Shown here: positions 1 through 9,000 of the stretch, piece after piece
How the letters are laid out: every line of letters starts with the position of its first letter
How positions within the stretch are numbered: the stretch's first letter is position 1
Assembly (NCBI GenBank): GCA_004298045.1
Contig: SCRM01000016.1
Span: forward strand, 124,001-188,000
Direction: 5' to 3'
Source of the DNA: Rhodanobacter sp.
GTDB taxonomy: Bacteria; Pseudomonadota; Gammaproteobacteria; Xanthomonadales; Rhodanobacteraceae
Length of the DNA stretch: 64,000 bases
The notes under the pieces: model-generated
Told to the model about the DNA's origin: nothing
Database searches by the model: none
Seen by the model: the letters and a program-made list of their open reading frames with translations, nothing else
Translations under genes and position numbers: made by a program

Positions 1-285
1 GTGGCGCTCAAGCCGGCCGGGCTATACCTCACCCACTTCGGCCGTGTGGATGACATCGCGCGCCTCGCCGACGACCTGCACGCGCAGATCGATGCCATGG
101 TGACCATCGCCAAAACCCACCGCGACGATCCCGATCGCCACGCCGCGATCAAGCAGGCCCTGACCGATCTCTATGCCGGCCGCGCGGCACAACACGGCTG
201 GACGCACGGCCGTGACGCGCTCACCGAACTCCTGTCGATGGATATCGAGCTCAACGCGCAAGGGTTGGGGGTGTGGCTGGGTTAG
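1..285 (+). CDS. MBL-fold metallo-hydrolase, C-terminal fragment (gene runs off the left edge)
   Basis: The reading frame is open from base 1 to a TAG at 283-285 and gives 94 residues. It contains 'LKPAGLYLTHFGRV', which resembles the last strand and conserved His of metallo-beta-lactamase-fold hydrolases, followed by a helical tail with paired basic and acidic residues ('LADDLHAQIDAMV'), as in the C-terminus of a proteobacterial MBL-fold group. The N-terminal HxHxDH metal-binding motif would lie upstream of the window, so neither substrate nor activity can be judged. The GTG at base 1 is an accident of the window edge and not a credible start. The assignment rests on this short tail alone and is moderate. 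Confidence 0.6.
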   Translation: MALKPAGLYLTHFGRVDDIARLADDLHAQIDAMVTIAKTHRDDPDRHAAIKQALTDLYAGRAAQHGWTHGRDALTELLSMDIELNAQGLGVWLG

Positions 286-289
286 GAGC

Positions 290-319
290 GGGATTGGGGA
301 TATGGGATTGGGGATTCGG
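290..319. repeat. GGGATTGGGGAT-type intergenic repeat, copy 1
   Basis: Directly after the stop of the hydrolase gene there are two near-identical units of GGGATTGGGGAT separated by two bases. Related arrays occur at 15946-15975 and 26071-26086, each also just outside a coding region. Such G-rich direct repeats are common in Xanthomonadales intergenic DNA; no function is established. Confidence 0.6.
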
Positions 320-472
320 TCGGGCGGCACCACGCGATCTGCTCGAAATCGGCGGGACCAGATGACCTCGAAAGCAGGGCACGTCGGGATAAGTCGCGAT
401 TGGGCCAGGGTTCGGGATTCGGCCGGATTGAGCCAGGCCGTGTGATCCGGTGGAACACCCAGAACGCCAAGG

Positions 473-670
473 TTAAGCAGCGTGCAGCTCTTCGCGCGTC
501 CGCTTGGATGCGTGGTTTGGCCCACGGCGCCGCAAAAAGATGCGAGCCCAAAACCAGAGCTCGAACACCGCACCGCCCGTGAAGAGCCACAAGGCGCCGC
601 TGACCAAGCTGATGCTGTAGAGGGCAAGTGCGATGACGAGGATTGAAGCTGTAAAGAGATAGTGCTTCAT
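473..670 (-). CDS. Small hypothetical membrane protein (65 aa)
   Basis: A 65-residue protein starting MKHYLFTASILVI. It has two closely spaced hydrophobic segments (about residues 5-22 and 24-40) and a strongly basic tail ('RIFLRRR', 'ASKRTREE'), consistent with a small two-span inner-membrane protein with a cytoplasmic C-terminus. The start at 670 is chosen over an upstream in-frame ATG at 706 because GGAGG lies five bases before it. It sits alone between two unrelated genes. I recognise no family. The clean Shine-Dalgarno and the membrane-protein composition make it more credible than the overlapping frames here. Confidence 0.5.
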   Translation of the reverse strand: MKHYLFTASILVIALALYSISLVSGALWLFTGGAVFELWFWARIFLRRRGPNHASKRTREELHAA

Positions 671-881
671 GTGCCCTCCGAAGCGAGCTTTTGGCGGCGT
701 GCCCACAAGTACCTTGAGCCAGAGCTACGCCAAGCGAAGTGCGGAACAAAGTGCAGCCATGTACTTCAAGTACTTGCGGGTCGAGGTCCAACACTGGCCG
801 AAGCCGGTCGCGGTCGTTGACGAAGCCGAGGTGCCCGCCTTTACGAATCCCGCAACCCGCATCCCAAATTCCAGCTCTCGC

Positions 882-1814
882 CTACCCTGCCGTGTGTGAG
901 CGTCGGGATTCGTAGGCCTTGAGATGGGCATAGACCAGGCGCAGCAGTGGCGTATCGACGCCATGCGCGGTGCCGCGCGCGAGAAGGTCGCCGATCACGT
1001 GGTCGGCTTCGATGCGGCCACCGTTCTCGAGGTCGCGCATCATCGAGGCCGTGAACCCCGAGCCGGCTTCGGTCAGCATCGTCGCAGCACGCGTGATTAC
1101 CTTGGCTGCCGGCTCGTACCCACATGCGGCGGCAACGCGGCGGCAATCGTCGAGCAGGGCCAGCGTAGCCTCGCGGCCGCCAGGCGCGGCGACGATATCG
1201 CCGACTGGCGCGCGCATCAGACAGGTGCTGCCGGCGAGGCTGGCGAGGAACACCCACTTGTCCCACATGTCCTGCACGATATGGCTGCTCGCGCGGCCGT
1301 CGAAATTGGCATCGGCCATGGCCTGTGCCAACTCGCACACGCGCGGCGACTCGCTACCATCGCGCTCGCCGAAGCCAAGGATGTGGATGCGGTTCAAGTG
1401 GTGCACGGTGCCATCGGCCGCCAGCGTCGCCGCAATCGCGCACTGCCCGCCCAGCACTCGCTGGGCGCCAAACCGCGCATCGAGTTGATCAAGCTGATGC
1501 ATGCCGTTCAGCACCGGCAGCACCGCGCTGTGCTCGCCCATCGCCGGCGCCATGTCAGCAATCGCCTGCGCCAGGCCCCACGCTTTGCAGCTCAGCAGCA
1601 CGATGTCGAATGGCGCACGTAGCGCCTCGGCGGTGACGGTCGGCGGCGCGGGCAGCTCGGCGTTGCCCAGCTCGCTGCGGATACGCAGGCCATCGCGCGC
1701 CAGCTGCTGCGCGCGTCGCGCGTGCACCAGAAACGTCACGTCACAGCCCGCCTGCAGCAGGCGCCCGCCGAAATATCCACCGGTTGCCCCGGCTCCCACC
1801 ACCAAAATGCGCAT
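882..1814 (-). CDS. panE: 2-dehydropantoate 2-reductase (ketopantoate reductase) family
   Basis: A 310-residue NADPH-dependent reductase expected to convert 2-dehydropantoate to pantoate in the cytosol for pantothenate and CoA synthesis. The N-terminal Rossmann motif is 'ILVVGAGATGGYFGG' (residues 3-17). Further on come the family hallmarks 'LSCKAW' (the conserved Lys of the NADP domain), 'VLNGMH' and 'KWVFLASLAG', then the helical substrate domain. The start at 1814 has AAGGAGAT seven bases upstream; an in-frame start 99 bases further up would add an unconserved leader. The gene stands alone and is divergent from the siderophore receptor. Several paralogues of this family act on other 2-oxo acids, so the exact substrate is inferred. 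Confidence 0.82.
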   Translation of the reverse strand: MRILVVGAGATGGYFGGRLLQAGCDVTFLVHARRAQQLARDGLRIRSELGNAELPAPPTVTAEALRAPFDIVLLSCKAWGLAQAIADMAPAMGEHSAVLPVLNGMHQLDQLDARFGAQRVLGGQCAIAATLAADGTVHHLNRIHILGFGERDGSESPRVCELAQAMADANFDGRASSHIVQDMWDKWVFLASLAGSTCLMRAPVGDIVAAPGGREATLALLDDCRRVAAACGYEPAAKVITRAATMLTEAGSGFTASMMRDLENGGRIEADHVIGDLLARGTAHGVDTPLLRLVYAHLKAYESRRSHTAG

Positions 1815-2233
1815 GCCTGATCTCCTTGCGGCTTGCTGACGCCTGGCCGAGAAGCCTAAACGCTTGGATCGGGGAAACCAAACGGCAGCGCTGGAGGCCT
1901 CGTCAGCCGGCAAGTTTCTCTAGATCAGTGAATGGGCGATACGCCTGTGCGGGCACAGTGCTTGGGGTATGACGCTCTGCATCGACGCGAGGCCGCAACG
2001 CTCGTTGCAACGCAGAGCGCCGGATTTCGCTTCGGGGCTTCTACTTCCATCTCCATGGTTGTTGCAAATCATTTGCATTTACAATATCGTTGCCGCCAAT
2101 CCGCGCAGGCCGCGTCACGGCTCCCGCGCAAACCAGCCAGTCGCCCAAAACACGCCATGTCATCCGGCATTTGGCCTGTTGCCCCCATGCGGCCCAGCCA
2201 TTCCTCTACCTGCTGCACCGTGGAGTCTTTTCG
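1815..2233. other. Divergent intergenic region with iron-type operator
   Basis: There is no credible gene in these 419 bases between panE (minus) and the siderophore receptor (plus). The right half is locally AT-richer and holds the Fur-like palindrome and a TACAAT hexamer described separately. I see nothing else convincing. Confidence 0.6.
2063..2085 (+). promoter_or_regulatory. Fur-like operator with overlapping -10 element
   Basis: TGCAAATCATTTGCA at 2063-2077 is a perfect 7-1-7 inverted repeat of the kind bound by Fur, and TACAAT at 2080-2085 follows directly as a plausible -10 hexamer. Fur bound here would cover the promoter of the siderophore receptor 150 bases downstream. The local AT content is high against the surroundings. 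Binding by Fur is inferred from symmetry and target. Confidence 0.65.
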
Positions 2234-4594
2234 ATGGGTTTCATCCAAAGCCGCAAGCACCCGATCACCCGCCACGCGCCGGCCTCCACACTCACTGCCG
2301 CCGCCACCTTGGCCACCGGTCTGGCACTGGCGCTGCCAGCCATGGCGACCGGCAACGATGCCGTCAGCCCGACCACCGAGGCGCAAATCGCCACGGCAAA
2401 ACACCTGCCCGGCGTCACCGTGGAAGGCACTGGCGCCCCCTACAAAGTGGATCAGCTCAGCTCGCCCAAATTCACCCAGCCGCTGGTGGACACGCCGCAG
2501 ACGATCAGCATCATCAGCAAGGAACTGATCCGCGACCGGGCAGCCACCACGCTGACCGAGGCGTTGCGCAACACCGCCGGCGTCGGCACCTTTTTTGCTG
2601 GCGAAAACGGTGCCACCAGCACCGGCGACGCCGTGTTCATGCGCGGCTTCGACACTTCCGGCAGCATCTTCGTGGATGGCGTGCGTGACCTCGGCACCCT
2701 CTCGCGCGATGTGTTCAACATCGAGCAGATCGAGGTGACCAAAGGCCCGAACAGCACCGACTACGGCCGCACCGCGCCCTCCGGCGCGATCAACATGGTG
2801 ACCAAGCAACCACTGCTTGGCACCAGCGTTTCCGGCTCGGTGGGCTACGGCAGCAGCAACCAGAAACGTGCCACCGCGGACTGGAACCAACAGCTTGCCG
2901 AGCATGCCGCGCTGCGCCTCAACGTGCTCGGCCAGAACAGCGGCGTCCCCGGCCGCGACGAGGTCGAGAACGACCGTTGGGGCGTGGCGCCCGCGCTGGC
3001 CTTCGGACTGGGCACGCCTACCCGGCTCTACCTCGATTACCTGCACGTGAAGCAGGACAACGTGCCCGACGGTGGCATCCCCACCATCGGCCTGTCCGGC
3101 TATGCCACGCCCGATCCGAAGCGGCCTTTCATTGGCACCGCGCCCAAAGTCGACCCGAACCATTTCTACGGCACCGACCAGGATCGCGACCGCGTCGTGG
3201 AAGACCTGTTCACCGCCATCCTGCAACACGATTTCTCGGAGGACGTGGCGCTGCACGACACCCTGCGCTGGGGCCGCACGCATCAGGATTACCTGCTGAC
3301 CTCGTTCATGGCCAACGCTGCCAACCTGCTGACACCCAACCCGGTCGACCCGGCCACGTGGACGCTGGCGCGCAGCCTGCCCACTTTCAAGAACCAGACC
3401 AACCGCATCATCACCAACCAGCTCAACCTGACGGCCAACTTTCCCACCGGCGCCGTTGTTCACAACCTGAGCTCCGGTATCGAGCTGACCCGTGAAAACC
3501 TGAACACCACCACGCTGGCCGCCCTGAACGGCAGCACCTGGCCGGCGGCAAGCCTGTATCATCCCGACTCGCACGTGGGCAACGCGCTGGTGTATGGCCC
3601 CAGCGGCGGCTGGACGCGCGGCCGCACCAATACCGCCGGCGCGTATGTGTTCGACACGCTGAAACTGGGCAGCACCTGGCGGCTCAACGCCGGCGCGCGC
3701 CTCGACCACTACGCCACCGATTTCAGCAGCGCCGTGGCCTGTGGCGCGCGCGGTGCGCCGGTCTGCGGCAACCTGCCAGCCGCCACCATCGTGCCGGGCG
3801 AGGACGCGCGCAAATCCGGCAACCTGAAAAGCTGGCAACTGAGCGTGATCTACAAACCGGCCGCCAACGGCAGCGTGTACGCCAACTTTGCCACCGCGGC
3901 ACAACCGCCCGGCGGCAACGGCCTCACCTTCAGCAGCGCCGCCAACAGCGCCGACAACCCGACGCTCAACCCGGAAAAGGCGCACACCACCGAGCTGGGC
4001 ACCAAGTGGAACCTGCTTGACGACCAGTTACTGCTGACCGCGGCGGCGTACCGCACCACGGTGGCCAACGCACTCGAACTGGACCCCACCACGCTGCACT
4101 ACAACCAGGTTGGCCGAAAGCGCGTGCAAGGCATCGAGCTGACCGCGGTCGGCCAAATCACTCCCAACTGGACCGTAAACGCCGGCTTCACCAGCATGCA
4201 CACCAGCACCACCCGCGGCGCAGTCGGCACCTCCACCTCAACCTCGTCGCCCGCGGCCGATGGCAGCAACACACTGGCCTACACACCCAAGCTTGCTTTC
4301 ACCAGCTGGACCGCCTATCGCCTGCCGTTCAACCTCACAATTGGCGGCGGGGCGCGCTACTTGGGCAAGCTGAAGCGCGGCAGCGACAGCGCCGTCGGCA
4401 CCCCGAAGTACCTCGAGGCCAACTGGGTGTTCGATGCCATGGCGAGCTACCCGGTCAACAAGCACTTTGACCTGCAGCTCAACCTGTACAACGTGTTCAA
4501 CCAGGACTACGCCGCATCCATCAACAAGAGCGGCTACCGCTACATCCCCGGCATCGCGCGCTCGGGCATGCTCACCGCAAACTTCCGCTTCTGA
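2234..4594 (+). CDS. piuA: TonB-dependent siderophore receptor (PiuA/Fiu-like)
   Basis: A 786-residue outer-membrane receptor that should import ferric siderophore using TonB energy. It has a signal peptide (about residues 1-38, ending LALPAMA), a TonB-box/plug region ('VDTPQTISIISKELI', 'AVFMRGFDTSGSIFVDG', 'IEQIEVTKGPNSTDYG') and a long beta-barrel ending in a C-terminal Phe. The ATG at 2234 has GGAG upstream; longer in-frame starts lack a signal peptide. A Fur-like palindrome lies upstream, and piuC follows on the same strand, the order seen in Pseudomonas piuA-piuC and E. coli fiu-ybiX. This points to catecholate-type ligands. The ligand itself cannot be read from sequence. Confidence 0.88.
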   Translation: MGFIQSRKHPITRHAPASTLTAAATLATGLALALPAMATGNDAVSPTTEAQIATAKHLPGVTVEGTGAPYKVDQLSSPKFTQPLVDTPQTISIISKELIRDRAATTLTEALRNTAGVGTFFAGENGATSTGDAVFMRGFDTSGSIFVDGVRDLGTLSRDVFNIEQIEVTKGPNSTDYGRTAPSGAINMVTKQPLLGTSVSGSVGYGSSNQKRATADWNQQLAEHAALRLNVLGQNSGVPGRDEVENDRWGVAPALAFGLGTPTRLYLDYLHVKQDNVPDGGIPTIGLSGYATPDPKRPFIGTAPKVDPNHFYGTDQDRDRVVEDLFTAILQHDFSEDVALHDTLRWGRTHQDYLLTSFMANAANLLTPNPVDPATWTLARSLPTFKNQTNRIITNQLNLTANFPTGAVVHNLSSGIELTRENLNTTTLAALNGSTWPAASLYHPDSHVGNALVYGPSGGWTRGRTNTAGAYVFDTLKLGSTWRLNAGARLDHYATDFSSAVACGARGAPVCGNLPAATIVPGEDARKSGNLKSWQLSVIYKPAANGSVYANFATAAQPPGGNGLTFSSAANSADNPTLNPEKAHTTELGTKWNLLDDQLLLTAAAYRTTVANALELDPTTLHYNQVGRKRVQGIELTAVGQITPNWTVNAGFTSMHTSTTRGAVGTSTSTSSPAADGSNTLAYTPKLAFTSWTAYRLPFNLTIGGGARYLGKLKRGSDSAVGTPKYLEANWVFDAMASYPVNKHFDLQLNLYNVFNQDYAASINKSGYRYIPGIARSGMLTANFRF

Positions 4595-4612
4595 GCCGCC
4601 CGGCCGCAGATC

Positions 4613-4643
4613 GCGACTGGGCCGTCATGGGACGACCAGTCGC
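4613..4643 (+). terminator. Stem-loop after the siderophore receptor
   Basis: GCGACTGG (4613-4620) pairs with CCAGTCGC (4636-4643), and inside it CGTC (4623-4626) pairs with GACG (4631-4634) around ATGG. The hairpin begins 18 bases after the receptor stop. There is no T-run, so it may be a partial terminator or an mRNA-stabilising element before piuC. Confidence 0.4.
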
Positions 4644-4807
4644 TTCAAGGCACCGCTGTTTGGTCGCAGCGTGGCAACGTTTGCCGGTGCATGGTGGTTC
4701 CATGCAACGGCAAACCTGTTCGCAAAGCGGCCTCGTCGGCACCATGCGCCGCACCACTCCCGCGCCAAGCAAGGCTTCCATCCCCCAGCTGTTCGAGGCG
4801 TTTGACT

Positions 4808-5485
4808 ATGCTGCTGCATATCCCCGGAATTCTCGACACCGCCCAAGTCACCCAGCTACGTACCGCGCTGGACGCGGCAGCGTGGGTGGACGGCCGCGAA
4901 ACCGTGGGTAGCCAAGGTGCGCCGGTCAAACGCAACCAGCAGTTGACGGATGTCTCGCCGTTGCGCGAGGCGCTGGGGCGCATCGTGCTGGCCGCGCTGG
5001 CGAAGAACCCGCTCTACCACGCCGCCACGCTGCCGCTACGCACGCTGCCGCCGCGCTTCAACCGCTATGAGGGTGGCGGCGCCTACGGCATGCACGTCGA
5101 CGGGTCGGTGATGGCCCTGCCCAACGGCGAACAGCTGCGCAGCGACATCTCCTGCACGCTGTTCCTCGTCGAACCGGAGGACTACGACGGCGGCGAGCTC
5201 ATCGTCAGCGACACCTATGGCGAGCACGAAGTGAAGCTGCCCGCTGGCGACGCCATCATCTACCCCGCCAGCAGCCTGCACCGCGTGCAACCGGTGACCC
5301 GCGGCGCACGCCTGGCGGCGTTCTTCTGGGTGCAAAGCCTGATCCGCGACGACAACCGCCGCCGCCTGCTGTTCGAGCTGGACACCTCGATCCAGCAACT
5401 CGTCACCACCGGCGCCGACCACGACGCCGTACTGCAGCTCACCGGCATCTACCACAACCTGCTGCGGCAATGGGCGGAGAGCTGA
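4808..5485 (+). CDS. piuC: PKHD-type Fe(II)/2-oxoglutarate hydroxylase PiuC
   Basis: A 225-residue protein, the usual length for PiuC/YbiX. It belongs to the prolyl-4-hydroxylase-like Fe(II)/2-oxoglutarate dioxygenases. The iron triad is visible as His96-x-Asp98 ('YGMHVDGS') and His158 ('SSLHRVQP'), with Arg165 or Arg168 as the probable 2-oxoglutarate ligand. The C-terminal helical part ('[15 protein letters not shown]') is typical of the family. The ATG at 4808 gives the family length; an upstream start at 4691 adds an unconserved stretch. It follows a siderophore receptor and is probably iron-repressed with it. Genetic links to siderophore uptake are known for the family, but the physiological substrate is not settled. 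Confidence 0.88.
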   Translation: MLLHIPGILDTAQVTQLRTALDAAAWVDGRETVGSQGAPVKRNQQLTDVSPLREALGRIVLAALAKNPLYHAATLPLRTLPPRFNRYEGGGAYGMHVDGSVMALPNGEQLRSDISCTLFLVEPEDYDGGELIVSDTYGEHEVKLPAGDAIIYPASSLHRVQPVTRGARLAAFFWVQSLIRDDNRRRLLFELDTSIQQLVTTGADHDAVLQLTGIYHNLLRQWAES

Positions 5486-5488
5486 GGA

Positions 5489-5947
5489 TCAACCGCGCCA
5501 GCACTGTGCGAGTACGGCCGGGTCGGTGCTGGTGCTGATCGTGCGCGTGCCAGTCTGGTTCAGCGTGAGGGTGCCGCATTGCGTGTCGCGCGTGGCCTGC
5601 ACGCTTTGCGGCGTGGCGGTGACCGTGAACGTGGCCTGCGTCACCACTGCGGTATACGCGTAGTTGGTGCCGGTCTGGGATGTGTCGGCGCAATCCAGCT
5701 TCAGCGTGGGAGTCGCGCCTGCCACCGGGTTGGGCACCGGGGTAGCACTGGTGTCCTGGTCATAGCGCAGGTTGGTGGTGTAGTAGCGCTCCATGTAGTT
5801 CGCGTATTCCGAAAGGCAGGCTTCGGCCGCCACCCGGTTGGTCTTGACCACATAGCGCGTGTACGACGGCAGCGCGATGGCGGCGAGGATGGCGATGATC
5901 GCCACCACCACCATCAGTTCGATCAGGGTGAAACCGGCCTGACGCAT
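5489..5947 (-). CDS. pilE: Type IV pilus minor pilin PilE
   Basis: A 152-residue type IV pilin-like protein and the last gene of the minor-pilin operon. It has the prepilin peptidase site G|FTLIE after a five-residue leader, the invariant Glu5, and a hydrophobic helix with 'MVVVAIIAILAAIALPSY'. A pair of Cys lies in the globular domain. The ATG at 5947 has GGAG seven bases upstream and gives the usual short leader. In-frame ATGs at 5983 and at 6007 exist; the latter overlaps the pilY1 stop as ATGA and would give a 25-residue leader. It converges on piuC with a three-base gap. Minor pilins prime pilus assembly and sit at the tip with PilY1. Confidence 0.85.
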   Translation of the reverse strand: MRQAGFTLIELMVVVAIIAILAAIALPSYTRYVVKTNRVAAEACLSEYANYMERYYTTNLRYDQDTSATPVPNPVAGATPTLKLDCADTSQTGTNYAYTAVVTQATFTVTATPQSVQATRDTQCGTLTLNQTGTRTISTSTDPAVLAQCWRG

Positions 5948-6003
5948 GTACCGGCTCCGCTTCCCGCCTGCCCCTTTTTCGCTCATCCGCGTCACAGCAT
6001 CGT

Positions 6004-9000
6004 TCATGGGTTCACCAACTCCTGCCAGGAAACGCGGCGCATCGCGCCCGTGGAGCCCGAGGTCATCAGGCTGGACGTGTTGCCGTTGTCGAAGCTCATC
6101 AGCATGTCGCCGCCCACGAAAATCGGGTTGTTCGGTAACGAACTGAAACTGACGCCGGCGATGGGTACCGGCTTGCCACCCAAGGTCACCGTGCCGGAGC
6201 CACCGTTGACCAGGAAGAACCCGGCCGAGGGATTGGTGCCGGTGAACGGATCCACCGCCATCACCCAGCCGCTGCCCGACGGGTTGCATACATCAGTCAC
6301 CACCGGAATGCGCGTGGTGCCCAGCAGCAGATTGCCCTGGAACTGATTGGGGGTGACCATGCGTTCGCCCAGGGCGTTGGAGCCGGTAACCGCGCCCGAG
6401 GCATCGGTGACAGGCTGCACCAGGTTCATGTACCAGCCCAGTTTGCCCGTCATGTCGCTCGGCGTCGGCAACAACGTCACCGTACGCACACCCAGCGTCG
6501 GCGGCGTCGCCGCCGGGTTGCCATCAAGTTCGTACGTGATCTGGCGTTGCACCAGGTTGCTCATCGTCACGCTGTTTGGCGTGGTGGAGCCGCTGTTCTG
6601 CGCAATCAGGCCGTACCAGCTCTCCACCTGCTTGTTGCTCAAATCTGTCGCACTCAGATACTGCCCAGTACCAAAGAACAGCCAAACGTCATTGGTGAGT
6701 GGATTCTTGCCCGCCAACATGCCGGCCGTAATCGGCTGAGGATTGCCGCTGGAATCCGTCGGCGTCGCAAAGATCAACTTGCCGGCAGAGGTCAGATCCG
6801 CAGTGTAAGTGCTGACCTGGCTGCCGGTGCTGCCAGTGGTTTTGATTGTGGCCAACGGGAACTGCCACACCTGTCCTTGCAGGTCGCCGGCATAGGCCAC
6901 GTCACTGAAGCCCGTAGTTGGATCGCCCATCCACGCCACGGGAGCTGCCAAGCCGTTGGGAGCCGAGGACAAACCGGAACGATTGGCTGCGGTGTGCACG
7001 CTGAGCGTGCCGTCGACAATATTGAACTCCAGCAGTGCCGCCGTGCCGTTCGCACTGTTGTAGCCGTTGCCGATCAGTACCTGCCAGTTGCCATCCGCCA
7101 CCTGGGCAATCACCGGTTTGCCGACCATCTGGCCGATGTAACCATTGTTGTTGGCTCTGTTGTCTGCAGCCGAGCGTTCCCACAGCGGCGTGATGTTCGC
7201 CGGATCGGTGACGTCCAGCGCGTACACCGCCTCCGCCGGGCCACGCCCGGTGGTACCAACCAGAACCGTATGCCATTGCGGAGTGGTGTCCTTGGCCAGT
7301 TGCACATGGACATCGGCGATGGTCAGCTCGCCGTCGTTGTAATACTGGTGGGCTACGCCCGCACCGTAACTCGGGTTCGACAGGCTGGCCAACTGCGTCG
7401 CACTTCCCGTCGCCGCGCCACCACCGGTGATGACAGCACCCGGCAAGTACGCGTACACCTCATTGCCGGTTTTCGCGTCAAAGGCGTGCAGCATGCCGTC
7501 GTTGGATGCCACGAACACCAGCGTCTCCCGCTGCGACGCCGGACTGGCGACCGGATTGCCGCTGGCATCCACGGTGCCAACGGCCCAGGCATTGAAGGAA
7601 TTGTCGCCCGTGGTCAGCGTGTTGCTGATGCCGGTAAACGACTGGTTCTCGAACTCGTTCGGGTTCGGTGCGCCGGAATACACCGGCTGCGAATCCACGA
7701 TGTCGCCCAGCGGCGTTTCACGGTTACGGTAGCTGCCCACGCCATTGGCCTGCTCCAGCGTGTTGTTGCCACGCAGGTAATCCACCATTTGTGTCTGCGC
7801 CTGTGTCGTACTGCCAAGTGCATTCATTTCTGTCGTGGACAACGTTGGTGGCGTGCCGCTGCCGTTAATGAACGGCACGAAGGTACCTGCCCCGGTGCCT
7901 GAAGCCGGTGGCGCATAGGTAACGACCTTGCGGTTGGGGTAGGTACGCAGCGTGCCGCTTACCGTCGCGGCCGCATTCAATTGCGTCGCCGCGGACCAGC
8001 TTTGAATGGTGCTGATCACACCGGTGCTGGAATCGATCGGCAGCGCCCGCAAGTCACCCTTCCACTTGGCCGTGTAGTAGTTCGCCTGATACGCCACCGT
8101 GCCATTGGTGAGCTGGGTGGAATTGGCTGCGAGGCTGGCACCGGTGCCGACGCGCTCCTTCGCACGCTTCAGTGCCTCGATCAGTCCACTGGAAAACGCC
8201 TGCGGACTCGTCGCGGAAAAGAAGTTGCCGTGGCCGTTGACGCCGGCATGCGCCAGATCCGCGATGTTGTTGATGGAGTTCGAGGCCGGTGCCGGCCATG
8301 AGAAGTTCGCGATCGCCGTGCCGCCCATCGCCCAGTTGAAAATATCCGCGATCGTTGCCGCCGCGCCGCTGGCCGTGGTACCGGTGATGCCGGCAGGGGT
8401 GAAGCCCAGTCCCATGGCGAACGTCACCATGTGCTGCCAGAACGCCGGATCGGCATTGTTGGTCGGCACCTCGTTCGCGATGCCCGACTGCAAATCGTTC
8501 TTCCAGTAATACGTGGCCACATCGGCCAGTGACGGCGTGCCATCGGCGGTGTCGCCCCCACTGAAAGGCTTGGTCGCCACGTATCCGCCGCTCTGCCCAT
8601 TCGGACCCGGCACCGTCGGGCCGGACGTGTCGGCCGCCGTTGATGTCGTGCTAGAGGCGTAATTGCCGTTCCAGAAGCCGTCCGTGGTCAGGATGGTGTA
8701 AGACTGCCGGCAGGCGATTGGGCTATTGGTTCCACCGGCCACGTATCCTGGGTCGCCCGGCATCGTCGACCAAGGCTGGGCGGCCTGGTAATACTGGCCT
8801 ACCGCGTCCAACGCCTGTCGAAGCGGTGTACCGCCTTTCGGAGTGAGAGGTACAAGCCAATTCCAGAAATTGGTTTTCTGGTCTGGGGTGCTACTCGTCA
8901 CCCCCGTAACCCCGTCGCCGAAAGGCTGTACCTCGGCGACGTAATTCGTACCGCCGTTGTAGGTATCGGTATAGGAATACCTTAATGCGGGGAGGTTGTT

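Noticed and set aside
290-319. G-rich repeats as a CRISPR array
   Set aside because: Units are about 12 bases with no unique spacers and no cas genes are in the window.
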